From Lactiplantibacillus xiangfangensis (GTDB lineage Bacteria; Bacillota; Bacilli; Lactobacillales; Lactobacillaceae), in the NCBI RefSeq assembly GCF_001438845.1, contig NZ_JQCL01000080.1, positions 162,073 to 226,072 of the forward strand: a stretch of 64,000 bases of DNA, written 5' to 3'. Every line of letters begins with the position of its first letter. The first letter of the stretch is position 1. Of the stretch, positions 1 through 8,275 are shown one piece after another. A program made the position numbers and the translations under genes. Below the pieces are notes generated by a model. It did not search any database, was not told where the DNA came from, and saw only the letters and a program-made list of their open reading frames with translations.

Positions 1-2946
1 ACAAAGCTCACCACATTGGACACGAGTGGTTGGGGTCTTGGCAATTTGCAAAATGCCTACGCGATGTTTAATGGGGATCAAGCATTGGTCATGTTAGATA
101 CCAGTCATTGGAATCTGAGTAACGTGACGCAATCTCATTTTATGTTTGCTAATGATGTTAGTTTGACTAACCTAGATACATCGCAGTGGGGGCTCGGAAA
201 AGATACCAACACGCAGGAAATGTTTGCCGGTGATGTGGCACTAACAACGTTGGGGCAAACTAATTGGGATTTGAATCAAGTTACGGATGCTAGTGACATG
301 TTTAATAATGACCCTCTTTTGGCCAGCTTGAATACGAAGGATTGGGCGATTAATGGTCCCATCAACGTGACTAAGATGTTTACCTGTGATACAAGTTTAA
401 AGACCCTTGATTTATCAAACTGGGATTTGAGTTCGGCGACGGCAATTACAGATATGTTACTTGGTACACCAACTTTACAAGAACTGAAATTAGGTTCCAA
501 AGTGGCATTTTTAACGAGTGACCAAAGTGCGGTAATTGGCGATGCGCCGTTAAATGATACTTACACTGGTAAGTGGATCAATACGACGGGACAAACGTTC
601 ACGGCAGCCGAATTGATGCAACTATACAACGATACGTCTACGGCGGTAGCGGATACTTACGTTTGGCAAAAGGATCAGACAAACGTTACTGTGCGTGATT
701 CCGTGGTTGACCAGAGTGGCCAAAACACTTGGAGCGCTGCGGATAATTTTGACAGCGCAACGGATGCTAACGGACTTTCTGTGACAGTTACTGATAGTAC
801 CGTTACTGGGCAAGTCGATACCACGATTCCGGGGACCTATCAGGTGACTTACAGCATTTTAAATGCGGCTGGAAACGTCGTTAAGGCTATTGCAACCGTC
901 AAAGTGGTTGCTAGTCAGGTTTCAGTGGCTGCCCATGATACGACGGTGATGCAGGGTCAAGCTTGGCAAGTTGCGGATACTTTTGATTCAGCCACTGATT
1001 TTGAGGGCCAGCCGGTTGATTTTAGTCAGGTAGTGGTAACCGGTGCGGACCAAGTTGAAACTAAGACACCGGGAACGTATGATGTGACCTATCGTTATAC
1101 TGATAGCCGAGGCAATGTCGCAACTAAGATTATTATGGTCACGGTAACGCCTAGTCAGGTGGCCGTAACGGCTAAAAACATGACGGTAATGCAGGGTCAA
1201 ACGTGGCAGGCTGCGGATGCTTTCGTTAACGCCAGTGATGCCACTGGTCAATCGGTCGCGTTAAGTGCTGTAAAAGTCACTGGAGCGGTTGACACGCAGA
1301 CGCCGGGACAATATCAGGTCATCTATCGTTACACGGACGCTTATGGGAACCAAGCTAGTCAAGTTGCAACGATTACGGTTGAAAAGTCGGCCGTCGCAAT
1401 TGCGGCAAACGACGTCACGGTGATGCAAGGTCAACCATGGACGTCCGCTGAATCCTTTGTGAGTGCGACAGATGCTAATGGTGATCCGGTTGACCTTTCA
1501 GCGGTGACGGTCACGGGTGCGGATGCCGTTGATACTAAGACGGCTGGTCGCTATCCGGTGACTTACAGTTATATGGATAAGTATGGTAATCAAGCTAGCA
1601 AAGTTGTCACGGTGGTCGTTAAAAAGTCGGCCGTTGCAATTGAAGCTAACGGGATGACAATTATGCAAAACCAGTCATGGACACCCGCTGACGCATTTGT
1701 TAGTGCGAACGATGCCAATGGTCAGCCCGTTGCGTTTAGCCAGGTCACGGTAGTCGGTGCGAACCGAGTAGCAATCCAGACACCGGGAAGTTATGAACTG
1801 ACTTATCGTTACACAGATGCTTACGGCAATACTGCCAGCAAGAACGTTGTGCTCACGGTTAAAGCCAGTCAAGTGGCTGTGGTTGCAAACGATACTAGCC
1901 TCATGCAAGGTCAGTCCTGGGCAGCGGCCGATAGCTTTGTGAGCGCGACGGATGCGCAGGGGCAGTTAGTTCAGTTGAACAAGGTCGTTGTCAGTGGTGA
2001 AAAGCAAGTCACTACGACCGTTCCTGGTGTTTACCGGGTCACTTATCGCAACACGGATATTTACGGTAACGTGGCTACTAAGACGATTACAGTTACGATT
2101 AAAGCTAGTCAGGTTGCAATCGATGCGAAGAACGTGACGTTGACACAAGGCCAAGCTTGGACGCCTGCTGATAGTTTTGTGAGTGCTCATACTGCTGACG
2201 GTCAGACGTTAGACTTTAAACAAGTTAGTGTTCTGGGTGCCGACCAAGTCAATGTCAAGGTGCCCGGGACTTACGCGGTTACTTATCGAGCGACTGACAG
2301 CTATGGTAATTCGGTGCAAAAGACCATTCTTGTTACCGTCAAAGCCAGTCAATTAGGACTAACTGTTAAAAATATGACGGTCAAGCAAGGTACGGCTTGG
2401 ACGGCTGCTGACGCGTTGGTCAGTGCAACCGATGCAGCTGGTCAGGCAGTTGGGTTAACACAGCTCAAAGTGATAGGAACGGTTGACACATCTAAAGTAG
2501 GCAGCTACCCCGTACGTTATCAGAATACGGATATTTACAGTAATCAGATTGAGCGGACCGCGATGATCACGGTGACGCCGACTAGCCTTAACCATAGTGC
2601 AAGTAAACCGAATAAGTCCCAACCAATTGTTGAACCAGGTCAAGCGGCGGTGGTGAAATCCGCCAAAACACCGACTAGATCAAACCGGTCAATCAGTACT
2701 CGGACCAATGCTAAGCAGAATTCAGTTGAGACGGATCAAGCGGCCGTCATTGCTAAAGTGGAAACGACTAAGCAGCCTACGAGTAAACTGGGAGAAACTC
2801 ATTCAAAAGCACACGCTAAGGCGGCTAAAGCAACTAGTCTGCCACAGACTGGTGAAAGTTCAGCAAATGGTGCGGCTGCTTTAGGGGCGCTAGCAATCAG
2901 TTTTACCGGGTTGCTAAGTTTCTTCAACAAGAAACGGCGGAATTAA
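1..2946 (+). CDS. LPXTG cell-wall-anchored adhesin with DUF285 and Ig-like repeats (5' partial)
   Basis: The reading frame is open from base 1 (T-K-L-T-T-L-D-T-S-G-W), so the gene begins upstream and only its C-terminal ~981 residues are here. The first ~180 residues are leucine/tryptophan-rich repeats of the type LDTSxWxL...MF, the DUF285 (BspA-like/mycoplasma surface) family. Then come eight Ig-like repeats of about 80 residues, most beginning near TVMQGQxW and ending GTYxVTYxYTDxxGN. The end is a cell-wall sorting signal: LPQTGE, a hydrophobic stretch and KKRRN. Sortase A should anchor it to peptidoglycan. A Lys/Thr-rich linker precedes the signal. It is a paralogue of the adhesin at 22667-27643. 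Role in adhesion is inferred from architecture; the ligand is unknown. Confidence 0.93.
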   Translation, partial: TKLTTLDTSGWGLGNLQNAYAMFNGDQALVMLDTSHWNLSNVTQSHFMFANDVSLTNLDTSQWGLGKDTNTQEMFAGDVALTTLGQTNWDLNQVTDASDMFNNDPLLASLNTKDWAINGPINVTKMFTCDTSLKTLDLSNWDLSSATAITDMLLGTPTLQELKLGSKVAFLTSDQSAVIGDAPLNDTYTGKWINTTGQTFTAAELMQLYNDTSTAVADTYVWQKDQTNVTVRDSVVDQSGQNTWSAADNFDSATDANGLSVTVTDSTVTGQVDTTIPGTYQVTYSILNAAGNVVKAIATVKVVASQVSVAAHDTTVMQGQAWQVADTFDSATDFEGQPVDFSQVVVTGADQVETKTPGTYDVTYRYTDSRGNVATKIIMVTVTPSQVAVTAKNMTVMQGQTWQAADAFVNASDATGQSVALSAVKVTGAVDTQTPGQYQVIYRYTDAYGNQASQVATITVEKSAVAIAANDVTVMQGQPWTSAESFVSATDANGDPVDLSAVTVTGADAVDTKTAGRYPVTYSYMDKYGNQASKVVTVVVKKSAVAIEANGMTIMQNQSWTPADAFVSANDANGQPVAFSQVTVVGANRVAIQTPGSYELTYRYTDAYGNTASKNVVLTVKASQVAVVANDTSLMQGQSWAAADSFVSATDAQGQLVQLNKVVVSGEKQVTTTVPGVYRVTYRNTDIYGNVATKTITVTIKASQVAIDAKNVTLTQGQAWTPADSFVSAHTADGQTLDFKQVSVLGADQVNVKVPGTYAVTYRATDSYGNSVQKTILVTVKASQLGLTVKNMTVKQGTAWTAADALVSATDAAGQAVGLTQLKVIGTVDTSKVGSYPVRYQNTDIYSNQIERTAMITVTPTSLNHSASKPNKSQPIVEPGQAAVVKSAKTPTRSNRSISTRTNAKQNSVETDQAAVIAKVETTKQPTSKLGETHSKAHAKAAKATSLPQTGESSANGAAALGALAISFTGLLSFFNKKRRN

Positions 2947-2974
2947 AAAGTAAGACTACGTTTAGCTAAGACTT

Positions 2975-3024
2975 AAAAAAGGTAGTTCCGAGAAATCATT
3001 TGAGTTCTCGGAACTACCTTTTTT
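2975..3024 (+). terminator. Intrinsic terminator of the adhesin gene
   Basis: Two perfectly complementary 20-base arms (2975-2994 and 3005-3024), the distal one ending in six T. The core GGTAGTTC is shared with the terminator of the second adhesin at 27754-27802. Confidence 0.93.
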
Positions 3025-3124
3025 ATGCCCGTCAGCCTAACCTTGAGGGCTTTTAGAAAAATACCAAATCGAGCCGAGATTTTAGTGGAACGACTGAGTG
3101 ACTGGGGAGACATTCCACTTGACT

Positions 3125-3178
3125 AATGTACGTAATAAAGCACAATTTGAGTATATCAAGTACGAATTTAAGTACATT
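3125..3178 (+). promoter_or_regulatory. YefM-type operator candidate
   Basis: AATGTACG at 3125-3132 faces AAGTACATT at 3170-3178, with a further AAGTAC at 3158-3163. YefM-family antitoxins bind palindromes with a TGTACA core, so repeated half-sites just ahead of a yefM-like gene fit autoregulation. No convincing -35/-10 pair was found. Confidence 0.45.
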
Positions 3179-3191
3179 GGAGGCGCAGATT

Positions 3192-3461
3192 ATGGAAGCA
3201 ACGACTTTTAGTGATTTTCGGAAAGAACTCAAGAGCTACATGGATAAGGCCACTGATGACTTTGAGCCGGTGACGATTACTCGCAAAAATCGCCGAAATG
3301 CGGTTTTAATTTCGGAAGCGGAATATAACAATCTGGTAGAAAACCAATATATTCTCAGTAACCCAGCAAACTTAGCATGGTTGCAGCAGTCATTGGATCA
3401 GGCTAAGCATGGGAAAATGGAACAGCATGAATTGGTGGAGCCAGTCGATGGCAATGAATAA
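3192..3461 (+). CDS. YefM/Phd-family antitoxin without an adjacent toxin
   Basis: 89 residues from ATG 3192, chosen because GGAGG at 3178-3182 is correctly spaced; an upstream in-frame ATG at 3126 has no such site and lies in the operator-like repeats. The N-terminus (MEATTFSDFRKELKSYMDKA) and the segment VTITRKNRRNAVLISEAEYNNL are typical of the YefM/Phd DNA-binding fold; the C-terminal part (SPANLAW-like, then SLDQAKHGK) matches the toxin-binding tail of YefM. In classical loci YoeB follows within a few bases. Here a terminator follows directly and the next gene is convergent ponA, so no toxin is encoded. It may be a solitary regulator or a remnant of a TA pair. Confidence 0.85.
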   Translation: MEATTFSDFRKELKSYMDKATDDFEPVTITRKNRRNAVLISEAEYNNLVENQYILSNPANLAWLQQSLDQAKHGKMEQHELVEPVDGNE

Positions 3462-3473
3462 TGTGGTAATAAA

Positions 3474-3508
3474 AAAATGGCGGCTTGCAATTTGCAAGTC
3501 GTCATTTT
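3474..3508. terminator. Bidirectional terminator between yefM-like gene and ponA
   Basis: AAAATGGCGGCTTGCAA pairs with TTGCAAGTCGTCATTTT using two G-U pairs; A-tract on one side and T-tract on the other serve both convergent genes. Confidence 0.85.
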
Positions 3509-3515
3509 GGGCTCA

Positions 3516-5819
3516 TTAGTTATTTTCTTGGTGATCATTGTTGGTGTCAGTAGCGGGTTTCTCAGCTGAACTAGATTCCGAAGAGGCTTCTGAGCTAGAA
3601 GATTCTTCGTGGCTGCTTTCCGCACTACTGCTTTCTTCAGAAGACGATTCTTTTGAAGATTCCTCAGAGGATGATTCCTTTGAAGATTCAGAGGATGATT
3701 CTTCGTGACTACTGCTACTTTCTTTTTCAGCCGAACTAGAAACGGCTGATGAGCTAACGTTGTTCTTGCTGGACGTTCCTGAAGCGGCCTCCGAGTTCGA
3801 GAAGAGGTGACCGACAACGTAAAGTTCTTCGATGCCGTTCTTCTTAACCGTCCCAACGGAACTAGGTTTGCTCCAGTCAGAGTTAGGTGAGTGTTCCTGC
3901 AAGTAAGTCATCATTTCACGGTAAATATCTTGTGAAATTTTCGACGTCGTGTTGTCAATATAGTTGACCTTTGAGAAGTCACCAGGAGTATCATAACCCG
4001 TCCAAACACTGACGGAATAGTTCTTAGTGTAACCAGCCATCCAAGAATCGGGTTCAGCGTCTGACGGCACCTTATCCTTATACTTATCTTCATAATTACT
4101 TGTCCCGGTCTTACCAGCTTGATAAACGCCGCCGATCTTAGCCGTGGTCCCAGTCCCAGTGGCGCTGTTAATCACGCCCTTGAGCATGTCAGTAATAATA
4201 TAAGCGGTCGATTGTTTCATGACCCGGATCCCAGTACTATCGAAATTGGTCGTCTTGTTATCTGGTGTAACGATCTTGTTAATGTAGTACGGCTTATGGT
4301 AAGTCCCGCCGTTAGCAAAAGCGGCGTACGCGCCGGCAACTTGCAGGGATGAAACCTCAGCCCCAATCGCGTTAGAGTAAACGACGTGGTCCAAGCCCAT
4401 CCCTAAACTGTTGGCGAATTCCTTAGCACGTGTCACACCGACGGCTTCGAGGGTCCGAACGGCTGGAATATTCCGTGATTGGACGAGGGCTTGACGCATG
4501 GTCATGTTGCCCAAGTGCCGGTTATCAAAGTCATTGACCGTAATGTCAGTACCGGGGTACTTGTATTTCGTATCAGCGACGGTCTTGTACGTTGGCCAGC
4601 TATCATATTCGATTGCAGGACCGTAATCCAAGATTGGTTTCATCGTTGAAGCGTTCGAGCGGTCTTTTTGGACGGCGCGGTTCAACCCGTAGGTCACGTC
4701 CGTATGTTTCCGACCACCAATCATTGCGGAAATTTTCCCGGTATACGAATCAACCACGGAAACCCCTAATTGGAAACGGTTGTTGGGGTAGTTGACGTAT
4801 TTAGAAGTGTTCGCAATGTCAAACAAACGCTGTTGGGCGTTCATGTTCAAGTTGGTGTAGACCTTAAGGTTATCGGTTGCAGGATCGTAACCTTTTTTGA
4901 CTAGGTCCTTTTTAACTTCCGTGATATAGGCATCGGCGACCTTGCTCTTATATTCCTGAGCGGCCAGTGACTTTTGCCCCGCGGATGAAAGGCCAGACTT
5001 AATGTTAACGTTCATTGCAGCCGTTTCTTGTTCCTTAGTAATGGCTTTGTTGTCGTACATTGCTTGTAGGACCAAGTCACGCCGACTTTTAGCGTAAGCG
5101 GGGTAGGCGGTTGGATCGTAGTAAGTTGGGGATTGTGGCATCCCAGCAAGCAGGGCTAATTGACTCAAGTTGAGGTCTTTTAGTGACTTGTTGTAGTAAT
5201 ACTGTGCCGCAGTTCCCATCCCGTAGACGCCGTTACCCATGTAGACCTTGTTGACGTAAAATTCCAAAATCTGGGATTTGCTGAAATGTTTTTCAACGTT
5301 TAAGGCTAACCAAGCTTCCTGCGCTTTGACCCTTAGATTTCGGTCGGAAGTTTTGGTTGAAAAGACTGACAATTTAACGAGTTGCATCGTCAGCGTACTC
5401 CCACCTTGCATACCGAGGGAACTCCCTTTTAGGTTTCCGAGGGCGGCCCCTAAGATCCGGGTGTAATCGACCCCCTTATGCTTATAGAAACGCCGGTCTT
5501 CAATGGAAACGACCGCGCTCTTGAGCGTATCGGGGATTTGATTAGATTTAACGTATTTGCGACTGTTAGCGCCCAGGTCAACGATTAACTTACCGTTTGA
5601 ATCGTAAAGGCGGGTCGAAGGTTCCCCCTGCATTTTAGCTTCGGAAATTGACGGTGAGGTTTGAGCGTAATAAAAGAACAACCCGACCCCTGATAAGATG
5701 CCAATCACAAACAGTGCTAATAACGTCAAAATTATCCGCCGAAACCAATGCTTCTTCGGTGGTTGGGTTTGGTTCTTATTGCGAGCCACCCGTGAGTTTT
5801 GTTCATTGTTACCTGCCAT
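3516..5819 (-). CDS. ponA: Bifunctional class A penicillin-binding protein (PBP1A/2A type)
   Basis: 767 residues. The order is a basic cytoplasmic tail, one membrane anchor (~26-52), a GT51 glycosyltransferase domain with EDRRFYKHKGVD (~107) and GGSTLTMQLVK (~139), then a transpeptidase domain with active-site STMK (Ser391), SRN and KTGTS (Lys570). It polymerises and cross-links peptidoglycan on the outer face of the membrane. The last ~90 residues are an unusual low-complexity tail made almost only of Ser and Glu, presumably extending into the wall. It lies 11 bases downstream of recU on the same strand, the recU-ponA pairing of Bacillota. GpsB, a known partner of class A PBPs, is encoded nearby. 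The name follows B. subtilis; the L. plantarum label would be pbp1A or pbp2A. Confidence 0.96.
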   Translation of the reverse strand: MAGNNEQNSRVARNKNQTQPPKKHWFRRIILTLLALFVIGILSGVGLFFYYAQTSPSISEAKMQGEPSTRLYDSNGKLIVDLGANSRKYVKSNQIPDTLKSAVVSIEDRRFYKHKGVDYTRILGAALGNLKGSSLGMQGGSTLTMQLVKLSVFSTKTSDRNLRVKAQEAWLALNVEKHFSKSQILEFYVNKVYMGNGVYGMGTAAQYYYNKSLKDLNLSQLALLAGMPQSPTYYDPTAYPAYAKSRRDLVLQAMYDNKAITKEQETAAMNVNIKSGLSSAGQKSLAAQEYKSKVADAYITEVKKDLVKKGYDPATDNLKVYTNLNMNAQQRLFDIANTSKYVNYPNNRFQLGVSVVDSYTGKISAMIGGRKHTDVTYGLNRAVQKDRSNASTMKPILDYGPAIEYDSWPTYKTVADTKYKYPGTDITVNDFDNRHLGNMTMRQALVQSRNIPAVRTLEAVGVTRAKEFANSLGMGLDHVVYSNAIGAEVSSLQVAGAYAAFANGGTYHKPYYINKIVTPDNKTTNFDSTGIRVMKQSTAYIITDMLKGVINSATGTGTTAKIGGVYQAGKTGTSNYEDKYKDKVPSDAEPDSWMAGYTKNYSVSVWTGYDTPGDFSKVNYIDNTTSKISQDIYREMMTYLQEHSPNSDWSKPSSVGTVKKNGIEELYVVGHLFSNSEAASGTSSKNNVSSSAVSSSAEKESSSSHEESSSESSKESSSEESSKESSSEESSSAESSHEESSSSEASSESSSAEKPATDTNNDHQENN

Positions 5820-5830
5820 GATGTTCTCCT

Positions 5831-6454
5831 TTAATGACTTGATGAGTCTTCATCAATGATGTTATCAATCGCATCCAAGTAAGGAATGAGGGGATTGATA
5901 TGGTACTTCAGCTCCGCGGCCTGCTGCTCAATGTCCGTGAGTGGAATTGATTTGCGACCCCCGTCTTGCTGGTGATCCCAATAAGTAAACAGGTCAGTTG
6001 CTTTCAATAGAAATAGGCGATCCAAACTAGCAAAACGGATGATAACAAAACAAATTCCGCCCTGGTGTAAACACTGGCGCATGTGTTCAATTTGGTGCTC
6101 ATGAAAGTTTTTGAGTGGAAAGGCCGTTTTGCTTTTCGTCTCCTTAGCTTCAAAATCTAAGTACTTACCGCGGTAAACCCCGTTGTAGTCGGTCGTGGAA
6201 GCGTGTTTGAAGTACGCTTCTTTAATAACGGCGGCGCTACGGTTGGGGTAGTCAACTTTGACGATTTGAATCGGGGTTGGCTTCTTATGAATAACTGCGA
6301 TTTCATGTTCTAGATAGTAAGTATTGCTATCATTGATTTCTTCTTCTAAACTCATTCCCCGGTCGCCAAAGTTTGTATTGGCAAACTTGGAAGGTTTTGA
6401 TTTTGAATGGCTAGGTTGGCGATAGACTTTACCGTTTGGATAGCGAATCGTCAC
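5831..6454 (-). CDS. recU: Holliday junction resolvase RecU
   Basis: 207 residues from a GTG start at 6454 (V-T-I-R-Y-P-N-G-K). AGGAGG, complementary to 6464-6469, is 9 bases away. The open frame extends a further 53 codons upstream, but that part resembles no RecU and lies before the ribosome binding site, so it is excluded. Family features seen: the NRG-like FGDRGMSLEEEINDSN segment, TTDYNGVYRGKYLDFEAKET (nuclease core with D, E and K) and FPLKNFHEHQIEHM. RecU cleaves Holliday junctions during recombination and chromosome segregation. It is first in an operon with ponA and divergent from ypsA, with 267 bases between the two starts. Confidence 0.96.
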   Translation of the reverse strand: MTIRYPNGKVYRQPSHSKSKPSKFANTNFGDRGMSLEEEINDSNTYYLEHEIAVIHKKPTPIQIVKVDYPNRSAAVIKEAYFKHASTTDYNGVYRGKYLDFEAKETKSKTAFPLKNFHEHQIEHMRQCLHQGGICFVIIRFASLDRLFLLKATDLFTYWDHQQDGGRKSIPLTDIEQQAAELKYHINPLIPYLDAIDNIIDEDSSSH

Positions 6455-6721
6455 ATTAATCAACCTCCTAATAATGTAATATTTTACCATTATTAGGCTT
6501 AATGTGAAACCAATCAAACGTAGCGCGGCGTTTAAGGGCCGGGCAACGCGCACAAAAAGTGACGAATTAAGGTTTCTGGGGATGCGATCACGGAATTTGT
6601 AAGGCGAACTCACAGTTGATTAGAGGGAAAGGCGGGGGGCAATCGCTAAACTGGTCGGCGCGTTCTTTGTGCGGTAAAATTGATATCATAAGATATGGTA
6701 AAGATGGAAAGGGGTCTGGTT

Positions 6722-7291
6722 ATGAGTCGGTTATGGCTGAGCGGGTATCGCAGATACGAATTAAATGTGTTTGGTGATCAAGATGATAAACTCAAAGTGA
6801 TTAAATATGCATTGACGAATTACCTAACGACCCAGATTGAAGATGGCGTGGACTGGCTAATTACGGGCGGTCAGCTGGGAATTGAACAGTGGAGCGCCGA
6901 AGTTGGACTAGAATTAAAAAAAACGTATCCCGAGTTAAAAGTAGCCATGATGTTACCGTATGGTGAATTTGGGGGGCGGTGGAATGAAAATAACCAGGCG
7001 AAGTTGCAAGCTTTATTGTCGCGGGTTGATTTTCACGCGCCAGTTAGTAAGCAAACTTATGAAAACCCCCAACAATTAAAAAATTACCAAGATTTCATGG
7101 TTACCCATACCGATGCGGCCGCATTGGTGTATGATCCTGATAACCCCGGAAAACCATCGTACGATTATGATTTGATTCGGTCATACGGAGAGGCGCATCC
7201 GTATCCAATTACACTAATTGATTTCGACTGGTTACAGGAAAGTGCCAATGAATATGCAGAAAAGCAGAATAATGGTTTTAATTTTGAATAA
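6722..7291 (+). CDS. ypsA: YpsA family protein (DUF1273)
   Basis: 189 residues from ATG 6722, preceded by AAAGGGG; nine extra upstream codons in the same frame are not preceded by a site. Diagnostic features: N-terminal MSRLWLSGYRRYELNVFGD, the ITGGQLGIEQWSAEVGLEL nucleotide-binding-like loop (SLOG/Rossmann type) and the FMV(T)HTDAAALVYDP segment. In B. subtilis and staphylococci YpsA affects cell division; its ligand is not established. It sits directly upstream of gpsB, the conserved Firmicutes order. Confidence 0.93.
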   Translation: MSRLWLSGYRRYELNVFGDQDDKLKVIKYALTNYLTTQIEDGVDWLITGGQLGIEQWSAEVGLELKKTYPELKVAMMLPYGEFGGRWNENNQAKLQALLSRVDFHAPVSKQTYENPQQLKNYQDFMVTHTDAAALVYDPDNPGKPSYDYDLIRSYGEAHPYPITLIDFDWLQESANEYAEKQNNGFNFE

Positions 7292-7295
7292 AGTC

Positions 7296-7304
7296 TGCTA
7301 CAAT
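7296..7304 (+). promoter_or_regulatory. Extended -10 promoter for gpsB
   Basis: TGCTACAAT gives a TGn extended -10 with TACAAT at 7299-7304, 62 bases ahead of the gpsB start. No good -35 was seen, as is usual for extended -10 promoters. Inference from motif only. Confidence 0.45.
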
Positions 7305-7365
7305 GTTTTAAGTAATGCGGATGCTTAGTAGGCATTGCGCGAATAACAATGAGGTGTTTTTAAAT

Positions 7366-7707
7366 ATGGCTAAACGTAATTTTACTCCCAAAGACATCCT
7401 TCAAAAAGAATTCAAACCAAAAATGCGGGGTTATGATCCTGCTGACGTGGATGGGTTCTTAGATAATGTCATTAAGGACTATGAGTCATTTACTAAAGAT
7501 AACCAACAACTTTCAGATGAAAACGAACGGTTACGTGCCAAGGTCGACGAGTTGACGAAACAAGTTGCCGTTGGTGCGTCCACACCATCTTCACAACCGG
7601 CAAGTACGGTAACGAATATGGATATTCTGAAACGTTTATCTAACTTGGAACGCCATGTTTTCGGTGCACAATTAGATAATAATCAAAATGAATCACACCG
7701 TCTTTAA
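7366..7707 (+). CDS. gpsB: Cell division regulator GpsB
   Basis: 113 residues from ATG 7366 ([20 protein letters not shown]); GAGG upstream. The DivIVA-like N-terminal domain contains the conserved [21 protein letters not shown] stretch that binds membrane and PBP tails. A coiled coil (~35-65) follows, then a Ser/Pro/Gln linker and a short C-terminal helix ([16 protein letters not shown]) of the trimerisation type. GpsB shuttles class A PBPs and other division proteins between septum and side wall. A short hairpin overlaps the stop codon (7690-7716), but it lacks a T-tract, so transcription may continue into rnpB. Confidence 0.96.
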   Translation: MAKRNFTPKDILQKEFKPKMRGYDPADVDGFLDNVIKDYESFTKDNQQLSDENERLRAKVDELTKQVAVGASTPSSQPASTVTNMDILKRLSNLERHVFGAQLDNNQNESHRL

Positions 7708-7718
7708 GGCGTGATTCA

Positions 7719-8110
7719 GTGTAAATCCTGGGTAATCGCGGCCGGCTTATGTCGGCTGAGGAAGGTCCATGCCCGCACAAGCTGCGATGCTTGTAGTGTC
7801 CGTGCTCGGCTATAAACCGGGGGATTGATGCTCGTCATCAATTACGGCGACAAAAACGGCTAAGGCGTAAGCTATGCCCGAGTATGTCTGAAAAGTGCCA
7901 CAGTGACGATAACTAGTTGGAAACGACTAGTTTGGAACGCGGTAAACCCCACGAGCGGGAAACCCAAACTACGGTAGGGGAGCCTCACACACTGGAATTG
8001 AACAAAGTGTGAGGGGAGATTAATAATCTTGAGATAGATGATTACCGCCATACTGACTGTCGTCTGTGCTTCAGTATGGTACAAAACGTGGCCTACAGGG
8101 ATTTACATGT
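7719..8110 (+). ncRNA. rnpB: RNase P RNA, type B
   Basis: Recognised by conserved blocks in order: GAGGAAGGTCCATGCCCGCAC, AAAGTGCCACAGTGACG, GGAACGCGGTAAACCCC, GAGCGGGAAACCC, AGATAGATGATTACCGCC and ACAAAACGTGGCCTACAG. The P1 stem is formed by the ends (TGTAAATCC with GGATTTACA). This is the bacillus-like B architecture of RNase P RNA, which processes tRNA 5' ends. Ends are set from P1 and may be off by a few bases. It sits between gpsB and the ypsC-type methyltransferase gene, as in other Bacillota. Confidence 0.96.
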
Positions 8111-8120
8111 TGACAGAGGG

Positions 8121-8155
8121 CTAGGACAAAAGTTCGCTTTTGTCCTAGTTTTTTT
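8121..8155 (+). terminator. Terminator of rnpB
   Basis: CTAGGACAAAAG / TTCG loop / CTTTTGTCCTAG followed by a T-run; an ultrastable tetraloop hairpin. Confidence 0.95.
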
Positions 8156-8275
8156 GTATGGTCATTTAACAAACGACCCGTAGCGCTATCGCTTAGCGAA
8201 ATATGCTAAACTAGGTAGGGTAGTTTTTAACAGAATTAGCTAAATAGAAATTATGAGGAATGCAGGAGGATTTTT

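Noticed and set aside
3126-3191. 22 extra N-terminal codons of the YefM-like gene
   Set aside because: They fall in the operator-like repeats and lack a ribosome binding site.
3398-3856. 152-codon minus-strand frame rich in Arg/Leu/Lys
   Set aside because: Shadow of the Ser/Glu repeat tail of ponA in another frame.
6455-6613. 53 extra N-terminal codons of recU
   Set aside because: They precede the AGGAGG site and do not resemble RecU; GTG 6454 gives the family N-terminus.
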